From Balneolaceae bacterium (lineage in GTDB: Bacteria > Bacteroidota > Rhodothermia > Balneolales > Balneolaceae), in contig SKZL01000316.1 of NCBI GenBank assembly GCA_007127395.1, forward strand, positions 1 to 9,016: a stretch of DNA of 9,016 nucleotides. The letters run 5' to 3'. Shown one piece after another: positions 1 to 6,092 of the stretch (position 1 is the first letter of the stretch; every line of letters begins with the position of its first letter). The translations under genes were made by a program, and so were the position numbers. The notes beneath the pieces were generated by a model that had not been told where the DNA came from, did not search any database, and was given only the letters and a program-made list of their open reading frames with translations.

Positions 1-125
1 AATCAGTAATCTTATTTCATAGTGATCTTCCTACGCAAACAATCACCCTCCAGTCGGCAATCAAGATCGAATGATGTTTATTTAGTATGACTAATTTTTT
101 TAACTTGCACTGTCTATTCCTAGCA

Positions 126-135
126 TAGCTTGACC
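126..135 (+). repeat. left terminal inverted repeat of the IS
   Basis: TAGCTTGACC here is the exact reverse complement of GGTCAAGCTA at 1491-1500. The outer AGCT may instead be duplicated target DNA, which would leave TGACC as the true tip. Confidence 0.7.
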
Positions 136-152
136 ACTAAATCAACAAGCTA
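126..152 (+). promoter_or_regulatory. hairpin covering the orfA start codon
   Basis: TAGCTTG (126-132) pairs perfectly with CAAGCTA (146-152), giving a 7-bp stem with a 13-nt loop. The last stem base is the A of the orfA ATG. A transcript entering from outside the element would contain both arms, so initiation at orfA could be masked. Sequestration of transposase starts on read-through transcripts is known for other IS families (IS10, IS200); its use here is inference. Confidence 0.45.
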
Positions 153-541
153 TGAATCTACGAAAACTTCGAAAAAACCGACAATTCAGCGAACAAATCC
201 GTCGTAAAGCCGTTGACGAGTTTCGATCTGGCAAATTTACTGCAAAGGAGCTGGCAGAATTGTATCATTGCGGTGAACGAACGATCTATAATTGGATCTA
301 TAAATATTCACCCGCTGATTCACCAAAAATAAACGTCGTCGAAATGTCTCAAAGCACCGATCAAAAACTCAAAGACCTGCAAAACAAAATCGCCGAACTC
401 GAGCAGGCCCTGGGCCGCAAACAGATCCAGTTGGACTTTTATGAAAAGATGGCTGAACTGGCCAAAGAGGAATATAACATCGACTTAAAAAAAAACTCTT
501 CTACCGGGTCATCGAGTGGTTCCAGGAGCACCGAGCCATGA
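152..541 (+). CDS. IS3-family transposase OrfA
   Basis: This 129-residue protein is the DNA-binding half of the IS transposase. Residues about 12-51 form the helix-turn-helix that recognises the element's ends (RRKAVDEF, then AKELAELYHCGERTIYNW). Residues about 68-110 form a charged, leucine-rich coiled coil of the type used for OrfA/OrfAB multimerisation. After about residue 111 the tail is low-complexity Ser/Gly, as expected of the zero-frame extension beyond a frameshift site. The stop codon overlaps the orfB ATG (ATGA at 538-541). No Shine-Dalgarno sequence is visible, and the start lies inside a potential hairpin. OrfA alone typically acts as a regulator, while the fused OrfAB is the active transposase. 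Confidence 0.9.
   Translation: MNLRKLRKNRQFSEQIRRKAVDEFRSGKFTAKELAELYHCGERTIYNWIYKYSPADSPKINVVEMSQSTDQKLKDLQNKIAELEQALGRKQIQLDFYEKMAELAKEEYNIDLKKNSSTGSSSGSRSTEP
490..496 (+). other. programmed -1 frameshift site (A AAA AAC)
   Basis: A run of nine A bases (487-495) followed by C gives the canonical X XXY YYZ heptamer A AAA AAC in the orfA frame, at codons 114-115. The -1 frame is open from 478 through the orfB ATG. It encodes a plausible upstream extension of OrfB (LFYRVIEWFQEHRAM), matching the start of the usual HTH_21-like region. Slippage here would give an OrfAB protein of about 441 residues. I did not find a convincing downstream stimulatory hairpin. Confidence 0.85.
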
Positions 542-1476
542 TTGGTTATAGTCTGAATGCCCTCTATGAGGCCTTGGAAATTAGCAAACAAGGTGTCTGG
601 GATCACTTCCGTCGCGAGCAGGCCGAACTGGCCATGATCCGAAAGGTTATTGGTCAGGTGGACGAGCGTCGCAGCAAGAACCCGGGGGAAGGCCTGGAGA
701 AGATGTATTGGAATATCGAGCCTGATGGATTGGGTCGCGATAAGTTTTGCCGGATATTTATGCAACTGGGCTATGGGATCCGGCGAACGAATAACCCTGT
801 ACGGACCACGATTCCTGCCCATAAGGTGTTTAAAAATGTAATTGAAGGGCGAGTCGTGACTGGGCCGAATCAGGTGTGGCAAAGCGATATTACCTACATC
901 AAGGTGAGCGATCGCTTTTATTATCTGACCTTCATTGTTGATGTGTATACGCGGCGGATTGTCGGCTATGCCATCAGCAAGAATCTGCGGGCTGAAGCCA
1001 ATCTCAAGGCGCTGGAGATGGCTCTGGAGCCGTTCAATGAAGGCGATCTGAAAGGGTTGACTCATCACTCGGATCGCGGCAGTCAGTATACCGACGGGCG
1101 CTATCTGGCCATGCTCAGAGGTAGAGGGATTCAGATCAGTATGGGCCGCAAAGCCCAGGACAACGCTTTTGCAGAACGCATTAACGGGGTCATCAAAAAC
1201 GAATACCTGATTCCACGGTCCCTGAATAGTTTTCGGCAGCTGAGGTATTATACCAATCTGGCTGTGGCGGACTACAACACCGAGCGTCATCATGGATCAC
1301 TGGGCAGGTGCTCTCCAGCCGAGTACGAACAGGTTTACCGGGCATTGCCCGAAGCCGAGCGAAAAGTGGAAGTAATCCGGTCGGAAAACACGCCAACATT
1401 TTTGGAGGCTAGCCTCCAAAGCTTGGCCATTGACACTGCGTGTCAATATCCCTATTGTACCTTTAATCTAAACTGA
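538..1476 (+). CDS. IS3-family transposase OrfB (rve/DDE integrase domain)
   Basis: This is the catalytic half of the transposase, 312 residues from the overlapping ATG. It probably works mainly as the C-terminal part of the OrfAB frameshift product. The N-terminal about 100 residues form the helical HTH_21-like region. The RNase H-fold rve domain follows, with the catalytic triad visible as D117 (VWQSDITY), D179 (HHSDRGSQY) and E213 (QDNAFAERINGVIKNEYL). The spacing from the second Asp to the Glu is 33 residues by hand count, two fewer than the usual IS3-family 35, because the RK..DNA segment is shorter. No internal stop or frameshift is seen, so the protein looks functional. The last about 25 residues lie beyond the conserved domain and are encoded by DNA rich in inverted repeats. 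Confidence 0.93.
   Translation: MIGYSLNALYEALEISKQGVWDHFRREQAELAMIRKVIGQVDERRSKNPGEGLEKMYWNIEPDGLGRDKFCRIFMQLGYGIRRTNNPVRTTIPAHKVFKNVIEGRVVTGPNQVWQSDITYIKVSDRFYYLTFIVDVYTRRIVGYAISKNLRAEANLKALEMALEPFNEGDLKGLTHHSDRGSQYTDGRYLAMLRGRGIQISMGRKAQDNAFAERINGVIKNEYLIPRSLNSFRQLRYYTNLAVADYNTERHHGSLGRCSPAEYEQVYRALPEAERKVEVIRSENTPTFLEASLQSLAIDTACQYPYCTFNLN
1401..1447 (+). repeat. two back-to-back palindromes in the orfB 3' end
   Basis: Bases 1401-1420 are a perfect 20-bp palindrome with half-site TTTGGAGGCT. Bases 1429-1447 form an 8-bp stem, ATTGACAC/GTGTCAAT, around a 3-nt TGC loop. Both lie inside the poorly conserved C-terminal tail of OrfB, within the last 100 bp of the element. They could form RNA hairpins acting as a transcript end or barrier, or mark a protein-binding site near the right end. 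No T-tract follows either one, so a simple intrinsic terminator is not supported. Confidence 0.6.
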
Positions 1477-1490
1477 TAATCAATAATAAC

Positions 1491-1500
1491 GGTCAAGCTA
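1491..1500 (-). repeat. right terminal inverted repeat of the IS
   Basis: GGTCAAGCTA is the perfect inverse of 126-135 and lies 14 bp after the orfB stop. The same CAAGCTA string also occurs at 146-152, at the orfA start. Confidence 0.7.
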
Positions 1501-1515
1501 AATCAGGGATAAACA

Positions 1516-1564
1516 CACCCTGAACCCTGTACCTTGCACCCTGCACCCTGCACCTTGCACCCTG
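1516..1564 (+). repeat. heptanucleotide tandem array, seven copies
   Basis: Seven contiguous 7-mers share the consensus CACCYTG (CACCCTG, AACCCTG, TACCTTG, CACCCTG, CACCCTG, CACCTTG, CACCCTG). It starts about 16 bp after the IS end and stops about 19 bp before a candidate promoter element. Heptamer arrays of this general kind are known as intergenic short tandem repeats in some bacteria, notably cyanobacteria. A function here is unknown. Copy-number change could alter spacing upstream of the his promoter. Confidence 0.9.
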
Positions 1565-1582
1565 AAAAAAAGTTTGGTTTCG

Positions 1583-1590
1583 TACCTTTG
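1583..1590 (+). promoter_or_regulatory. candidate Bacteroidota-type -7 element for the his operon
   Basis: TACCTTTG matches the TAnnTTTG -7 consensus of Bacteroidota primary-sigma promoters. It would place transcription start near 1595-1600, just ahead of the leader ORF at 1610. The partner -33 TTTG is not at ideal spacing: the nearest TTG (1555-1557) is about 25 nt upstream and lies inside the tandem repeat. The call rests on the -7 match and on position. Confidence 0.35.
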
Positions 1591-1609
1591 AAATCCATAG
1601 TTTTGAAGA

Positions 1610-1690
1610 GTGTATAAAAAGCAACATCACATACTCCTCTCCACTTTCGTTCACCATCATCATGGTGATTACGGGCATCTTGTGCATTGA
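1610..1690 (+). CDS. histidine-rich his operon leader peptide
   Basis: A 26-codon ORF begins with GTG, ends with TGA, and sits 103 bp upstream of hisG. Eight of 26 residues are histidine: a pair at codons 6-7, a run of four at codons 15-18 (1652-1663), then one at codon 23 and one as the last residue (1685). The C-terminal part reads HHHHGDYGHLVH. Such His-codon clustering directly upstream of a his operon is the hallmark of leader peptides whose translation senses charged tRNA-His, as with hisL of enterobacteria. An in-frame stop at 1604-1606 leaves GTG as the only conventional start, and the Shine-Dalgarno sequence is weak or absent. The peptide itself probably has no function beyond ribosome positioning. 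Confidence 0.75.
   Translation: MYKKQHHILLSTFVHHHHGDYGHLVH
1651..1668 (+). promoter_or_regulatory. hairpin formed by the His-codon run
   Basis: TCACCAT (1651-1657) pairs perfectly with ATGGTGA (1662-1668) around the 4-nt loop CATC. Its 5' arm consists of the His codons of the leader ORF. A ribosome stalled there would melt it, so it is a natural candidate for the pause (1:2) stem of an attenuator. Confidence 0.55.
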
Positions 1691-1743
1691 TAGCTTCTCT
1701 CTCACTTTTGCACATTTAAATCAACTTTTTACGCCCTTTTTTT
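1673..1743 (+). terminator. candidate his attenuator (terminator and alternative folds)
   Basis: GGGC (1673-1676) can pair with GCCC (1733-1736), which is followed directly by seven T bases (1737-1743), as in a Rho-independent terminator. A nested 6-bp stem, TGTGCA (1681-1686) with TGCACA (1709-1714), lies inside. A competing stem, TTGAT (1687-1691) with ATCAA (1720-1724), cannot form at the same time as TGTGCA/TGCACA without a pseudoknot. The 5' arms overlap the last codons and stop of the His-rich leader ORF, so ribosome position could choose between folds. The outer stem is short, and the precise terminator and antiterminator partition is inference. Confidence 0.45.
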
Positions 1744-1793
1744 GTTTGACCAAAAAAATCTAAATCACACTTTACAAAATAAACTATCTACAT

Positions 1794-2672
1794 ATGAGAA
1801 CTTTGGACTCTACTACTTCATTAAGAATTGCCGTGCAAAAAAGCGGCCGTTTAACTGAAAAAACAATTAATCTGCTTGAAGGAATCGGATTTAAATTCGA
1901 TGATTACAAGCGAAGCCTGCTCGTGAAATGCCTCAACTTTGATGTTGAACTTCTATTGATCCGGGATGATGATATTCCTGAATATGTGGAAGATGGTGTG
2001 TGTGATCTTGGATTTGTTGGCGCAAATGTTGTTGAAGAAGATCAGGCTGAAGTTACCATTTTACGTGGCCTCAATTATGGAGTTTGCCGTCTCTCACTCG
2101 CTGCCCCTAAAGAAGATCGGCTCAGAAAGGCTGAAGATTTCGCCGGTAAAAGGATTGCAACAAGCTATCCCGGTATTACCCGCCGCTATTTTGAGACCAG
2201 AGGTATTGACGTTAGTGTGATTACCCTTTCAGGATCTGTTGAAATAGCTCCCCGTCTGGAAATCGCAGACGCAATCAGTGATCTTGTATCGACAGGCGGA
2301 ACACTTAAAGCAAATGGCCTGGAAGAGGTACTGAATATTTTTGACTCAGAAACTCAACTCATTAAAACCAAAAAACCTCTTTCAGAAGGTAAAGAGGAGT
2401 TAATTAATCGCATTCTTCAAAGAATTGAGGGGTACCAAAAAGCCGCGAAAAGCAGGTATATTATGATGAATGCCCCGGGAGATTCCGTACCGGTGATCAA
2501 AAAGATTCTTCCGTCACTTAAGAGTCCGACCGTGATGCCTTTGGCGGATAATGGAATGGTAGCGGTTCACGCAGTGGTTCCACTTTCTACATTTTGGGAT
2601 GTAATGGAACAGCTTAAAGAAGCAGGGGCAACAGGGATCGTCATGTTGCCAATAGAGAGTATGATTGCCTGA
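1794..2672 (+). CDS. hisG: ATP phosphoribosyltransferase, long form
   Basis: Catalyses the first committed step of histidine biosynthesis, condensing ATP with PRPP to give phosphoribosyl-ATP in the cytoplasm. At 292 residues it is the long, homohexameric HisG_L form, which does not need HisZ. The N-terminus RIAVQKSGRL (11-20) matches the family start and supports the ATG at 1794. CDLGFVGANVV (70-80) and the PRPP-binding loop DLVSTGGTL (163-171) are intact. Residues about 220-292 form the C-terminal ACT-like regulatory domain responsible for feedback inhibition by histidine (YIMMNAPGDSV onwards). It is the first structural gene after the His-rich leader, so enzyme-level and transcript-level control by histidine probably coexist. 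Confidence 0.97.
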   Translation: MRTLDSTTSLRIAVQKSGRLTEKTINLLEGIGFKFDDYKRSLLVKCLNFDVELLLIRDDDIPEYVEDGVCDLGFVGANVVEEDQAEVTILRGLNYGVCRLSLAAPKEDRLRKAEDFAGKRIATSYPGITRRYFETRGIDVSVITLSGSVEIAPRLEIADAISDLVSTGGTLKANGLEEVLNIFDSETQLIKTKKPLSEGKEELINRILQRIEGYQKAAKSRYIMMNAPGDSVPVIKKILPSLKSPTVMPLADNGMVAVHAVVPLSTFWDVMEQLKEAGATGIVMLPIESMIA

Positions 2673-2701
2673 CAGAGATTCAATTTACTTTCAAATTTCT
2701 G
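2673..2701 (+). other. hairpin directly after hisG
   Basis: CAGAGATT (2673-2680) pairs with AATTTCTG (2694-2701) over 8 bp, one of them G-U, with a 13-nt loop. It starts at the first base after the hisG stop. There is no T-tract, so a role in transcript stability or partial polarity is more likely than termination. Chance is also possible in this AT-rich 70-bp gap. Confidence 0.25.
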
Positions 2702-2742
2702 TGTATCGCATTTATCCATTGTCTACCATATACTAAAGAATA

Positions 2743-4044
2743 ATGAACAAGATCATAAACGTCATAAAACAGACTGAGCTGAGTCAAAAGGAGTTGAGCC
2801 AACTTTGCGAAAGGCCAAAAATAAATTTTCAGGAAATTTTTTCAACGGTTGAGCCGATCATTGAAGATGTTCGATTAAACGGGGACAGTGCCATCAGAAA
2901 ATATACCCGGGAATTTGATGGTGCAGAATTGCAATCAATCACAATAGACCCTGAAGATTTTGACGCGGTGCCTGAGGATGAGGTTAAAAAAGCCATAGAT
3001 CGTGCCATGGCAAATATTCACCGTTTCCATTCAGCTCAACATATATCACCCATCGAAATTGAAACAGAGCCCGGAGTTGTCTGCCAAAGAGTGGTTCGGC
3101 CCGTTGAAAGTGTCGGACTATACATACCCGGCGGTACCGCCCCGCTACCTTCTACTGCCATGATGCTTGCCATACCTGCCATGATAGCCGGATGCAAAAC
3201 AGTGGTCTTGGCAACCCCGCCGACTCGCGATGGCGAAATACCGGAAACAATTCTCTACATAGCCAAAAGAACCGGGGTATCAAAAATCATCAAGGCAGGA
3301 GGTGCCCAGGCAATAGCAGCCATGGCTTTTGGTACTGAGACTATCCCAAAAGTTGACAAAATTTTTGGGCCCGGAAATCAATATGTTACTGCAGCCAAAA
3401 TGATTCTCCAAAACAGCGATGCACTGGTCGGTATCGACTTGCCGGCCGGCCCTTCTGAAGTACTGGTCATTGCTGATGAACATGCTGATCCTTCATTTAT
3501 TGCCGCTGATCTGCTCTCACAAGCAGAACATGGATCAGACAGTCAGTCTATTCTTGTAATTCCGGAAACGGCAGACATTGAGCCTATCCTAAATGAACTA
3601 AACAGACAATTGGATCTCCTCTCAAGAAAAGAGTTTGCCAGAAAGGCACTCTCCAAAAGCTTTATTCTGATCACCCCAAATATCGAATCTGCGCTCGATT
3701 TTTCAAATCAATATGCACCGGAGCATCTGATTATTCAGACCGAAAATGCAGATCAACTGGTTGAACGGATTGACCACGCCGGTTCCATTTTTTTGGGTCC
3801 TTGGACACCTGAAAGTATGGGAGATTATGCATCCGGTACAAATCATACTCTTCCAACATACGGATATGCCAAAATGTACAGTGGTGTCTCTTTACAAAGC
3901 TTTCAGAAATTTATCACGGTTCAGAAACTGTCAGAAAATGGTTTGAGAAGCCTGGGACCTGTTGTAGAGATACTCGCAAATTTAGAAGGCCTGGATGCCC
4001 ATAAAGAAGCGGTAACTGTAAGGCTGAAAAAACTTTCAAAATGA
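2743..4044 (+). CDS. hisD: histidinol dehydrogenase
   Basis: Catalyses the last two steps of the pathway, the NAD-dependent four-electron oxidation of L-histidinol through histidinal to L-histidine. The 433-residue length is typical. Signature segments are [20 protein letters not shown] (123-142), [16 protein letters not shown] (207-222) and [18 protein letters not shown] (233-250). The zinc ligands fit Q260 and H263 (SQAEHG), D361 (MGDYASG) and H420. The catalytic pair is E327/H328 (YAPEHLI). All are offset by one from E. coli numbering, so the enzyme should be active. It follows hisG after 70 bp, in the conserved G-D-C order. Confidence 0.98.
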   Translation: MNKIINVIKQTELSQKELSQLCERPKINFQEIFSTVEPIIEDVRLNGDSAIRKYTREFDGAELQSITIDPEDFDAVPEDEVKKAIDRAMANIHRFHSAQHISPIEIETEPGVVCQRVVRPVESVGLYIPGGTAPLPSTAMMLAIPAMIAGCKTVVLATPPTRDGEIPETILYIAKRTGVSKIIKAGGAQAIAAMAFGTETIPKVDKIFGPGNQYVTAAKMILQNSDALVGIDLPAGPSEVLVIADEHADPSFIAADLLSQAEHGSDSQSILVIPETADIEPILNELNRQLDLLSRKEFARKALSKSFILITPNIESALDFSNQYAPEHLIIQTENADQLVERIDHAGSIFLGPWTPESMGDYASGTNHTLPTYGYAKMYSGVSLQSFQKFITVQKLSENGLRSLGPVVEILANLEGLDAHKEAVTVRLKKLSK

Positions 4045-4125
4045 ATCTGAATATCCTTTAGATTTCAGCTACTGCCCACAATGTTAGATTTACATAGATA
4101 CCTGCAACATACTTTACAGTTTTAA

Positions 4126-5178
4126 ATGGAGATAGATATTCAAAATATTCTACGGAAGAACATCCGAAATCTGACACCATATCGTAGTGCACGGGATGAT
4201 TATAACGAGGGATTATTGCTTGATGCAAACGAAAATAGCCTTGGGTCACCTGTTCGAAATCCACTCAATTTACATCGGTATCCATCACCTACACAGGATA
4301 TTTTGCGTAAAAAGATTGCACATTGGAGAAATGTGGATTATGAAAATATCTTTTTGGGAGTTGGCAGCGATGAACCGATCGATCTGTTGATACGCATGTT
4401 TTGTGAACCGGGCAAAGATTCAATCATGATAACCCCTCCAACTTATGGCATGTATCGTGTAGCGGCCAACATAAATGATGTGAAAGTTAAAGAGGTACCG
4501 CTGACCTCCTCATTTCAGTTGCAGGCTGACAAGATAGAGGAAGCAGCAGGTGCCGATACGAAAATCTTATTTCTCTGCTCACCGAATAATCCTACAGCCA
4601 ATGACCTGAAAAGAGTGGATATGCTGAAGCTGATCAACTCATTCCCCGGCATCGTTGTGATTGATGAGGCTTATATCGACTTCAGCAGACAGGAATCGAC
4701 AGCAGAGTTGGTTCAACAGTATTCAAATCTGGTAGTGCTGCAGACATTTTCAAAATCGTTTGGATTGGCCGGAATAAGACTTGGTATAGCCATCGCCAGT
4801 CCGGAGGTTATACAGGTGATGCTAAAGGTTAAGGCCCCCTATAATGTAAATAAGCTGACCGCAGATACAGCCTTGAAAGCTTTTGATCAGATGACACTCA
4901 TAAAATTCAATATTGAAAAGATCATTGAAGAGAGAAACTATGTTGCAGAACAACTCTCATATGCTGAATCTGTTGAACATGTCTATCCCTCAAATGCCAA
5001 TTTTCTATTGTTTAAGATAAAAGATGCACTCACTGTCTATCAGAAACTTGCTCAGGAAGGTATCATTGTACGCTACAGGGGAAATGAACCAAATTGTGAA
5101 AATTGCCTCAGAGTCACCATTGGTTTGCCGGATGAAAACAGACATTTTTTACGTACTCTAAAAAAGATCTTATCATGA
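4126..5178 (+). CDS. hisC: histidinol-phosphate aminotransferase
   Basis: A PLP-dependent class I/II aminotransferase that converts imidazole acetol phosphate plus glutamate to histidinol phosphate and 2-oxoglutarate. The 350-residue length matches the family. Visible motifs are the substrate-side DANENSLG (about 29-36), the LxRYPSPTQ-like region (about 51-56), CSPNNPT for phosphate and carboxylate contacts (about 151-157), DEAYIDF with PLP-binding D180 and Y183, and the Schiff-base lysine K210 in TFSKSFGLAGIRLG. The C-terminal part ends normally (LRVTIGLPDENRHFL). An 81-bp gap separates it from hisD, whereas its stop overlaps the hisB start (ATGA), implying translational coupling of those two genes. 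Confidence 0.97.
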   Translation: MEIDIQNILRKNIRNLTPYRSARDDYNEGLLLDANENSLGSPVRNPLNLHRYPSPTQDILRKKIAHWRNVDYENIFLGVGSDEPIDLLIRMFCEPGKDSIMITPPTYGMYRVAANINDVKVKEVPLTSSFQLQADKIEEAAGADTKILFLCSPNNPTANDLKRVDMLKLINSFPGIVVIDEAYIDFSRQESTAELVQQYSNLVVLQTFSKSFGLAGIRLGIAIASPEVIQVMLKVKAPYNVNKLTADTALKAFDQMTLIKFNIEKIIEERNYVAEQLSYAESVEHVYPSNANFLLFKIKDALTVYQKLAQEGIIVRYRGNEPNCENCLRVTIGLPDENRHFLRTLKKILS

Positions 5179-6086
5179 AAATCCACATCAGTTTATTTTC
5201 ACTTCTTTCTGAAAACCAGAATATTCTAAGACCGGTAGCTCTGACTTCTCTGAAAAGGCTTCAGGATTCAGGTTATGAACTCTATACAGATACAAACTCT
5301 CTGAGTGAAACTATCATTCAGCTTGTTAAAAATGAAGAAATCATTCTCTATCAGGGAGATTCGGATCAAACGGCTGCTTCTATTGTTTTAAATACAAAGA
5401 GTGATTCTCAGGAAAAATTGTCTCTTAAACTGGAGAATAGTGAGGGAATATTGGCAACCGGTCAAGGCTGGAAAGAGTTGTGTGATCACATACTGTTTCC
5501 CGCAAGAAGAGCCAGTTTGGAGCGAAATACTCATGAAACTAAAATAAAGGCCTCTGTGCTGCTTGATGGCAAAGGTAACAGCGCCATAAAAACAGGTATA
5601 CTCTTTTTTGATCATATGTTGGATCAGATAGCAAAACATGGGTTGATTGATCTGGACTTACAGGTAAACGGCGATTTGGAGGTGGATGAGCATCACACGA
5701 TAGAGGATACAGCGATCGTTCTGGGAACGGTCATACGCAAGGCTGTTACCGATAACAAAGCCGGTATTCAAAGGTACGGCTTTGCATTACCTATGGATGA
5801 AGCTCAATCCATTGTTGCCATTGATCTCTCCGACAGGCCATATCTCAGATGGGAAGTAGAGCTCAAAAGAGAATATGTGGGAGATTTTCCAACAGAAATG
5901 CTGGAACATTTTTTTTACACACTTGCAATGAACGTCAGAGCTACCATTCATGTTAAAGCCGATGGTAAAAATGAGCATCATGTGATCGAATCCATTTTCA
6001 AAGGATTTGCAAAAGCTCTCAGATTTGCCATTAGTAGAAATGAAAGAATGAAGGGGATCTTACCTTCAACTAAAGGAATCATTTAG
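5175..6086 (+). CDS. hisB: imidazoleglycerol-phosphate dehydratase with decayed N-terminal phosphatase-like domain
   Basis: Residues about 111-303 are a complete IGP dehydratase, which dehydrates IGP to imidazole acetol phosphate. FFDHMLDQ (144-151), the metal-binding DEHHTIED (171-178) and EHHVIE (267-272), and the ending PSTKGII are all intact and closest in style to the C-terminal half of E. coli bifunctional HisB. Residues 1-110 occupy the place of the HAD histidinol-phosphate phosphatase but are only about 110 long, against about 165 in E. coli. The catalytic DxDGT is absent from the N-terminus (MKIHISLFSLLSE), and so are the Cys/His zinc loop and the DxxxD motif. Two echoes of the HAD domain remain: SLKRLQDSGYELYTDTNS (25-42), resembling the motif II region (L..LQ.AGY.L...TNQ), and W99...RRAS.ERNTHET at the domain junction. 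I infer a dead phosphatase domain with retained dehydratase activity. The ATG overlaps hisC. Confidence 0.93.
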   Translation: MKIHISLFSLLSENQNILRPVALTSLKRLQDSGYELYTDTNSLSETIIQLVKNEEIILYQGDSDQTAASIVLNTKSDSQEKLSLKLENSEGILATGQGWKELCDHILFPARRASLERNTHETKIKASVLLDGKGNSAIKTGILFFDHMLDQIAKHGLIDLDLQVNGDLEVDEHHTIEDTAIVLGTVIRKAVTDNKAGIQRYGFALPMDEAQSIVAIDLSDRPYLRWEVELKREYVGDFPTEMLEHFFYTLAMNVRATIHVKADGKNEHHVIESIFKGFAKALRFAISRNERMKGILPSTKGII

Positions 6087-6092
6087 TTTATT

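Larger units (their letters stand above)
131..1495 (+). mobile_element. IS3-family insertion sequence, apparently intact
   Basis: A compact element of about 1.37 kb holds two overlapping transposase frames (orfA and orfB) with a slippery heptamer between them, the classic IS3-family organisation. I place the ends at TGACC (131-135) and GGTCA (1491-1495) because IS3 elements usually begin TGA and end TCA. On this reading both ends are flanked directly by AGCT (127-130 and 1496-1499), which could be a 4-bp target duplication. AGCT is its own reverse complement, so an alternative is a 10-bp terminal inverted repeat (126-135 and 1491-1500) with no duplication. Inside these ends the inverted match is poor, which is atypical for IS3 elements. 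Base composition is richer in G+C than the his genes, consistent with recent arrival. The right end lies about 110 bp upstream of the his leader ORF. Confidence 0.85.

Noticed and set aside
105..126. TTGCAC ... TAGCAT as a sigma70-like promoter for the IS
   Set aside because: The spacer is only about 10 bp, and it lies mostly outside the element.
439..1293. Long open frame on the - strand opposite orfB
   Set aside because: It lies antisense to a clear DDE transposase, shows no family features and is a shadow of the G+C-richer orfB codon use.
1516..1564. CRISPR array
   Set aside because: The units are 7 bp with no spacers; it is a simple tandem repeat.
1493..1715. Two - strand open frames with repeated CRVQGAR/GCKVQGA-like peptides
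   Set aside because: The peptide repeats come only from translating the CACCYTG array. No start signal or other domain supports a gene.
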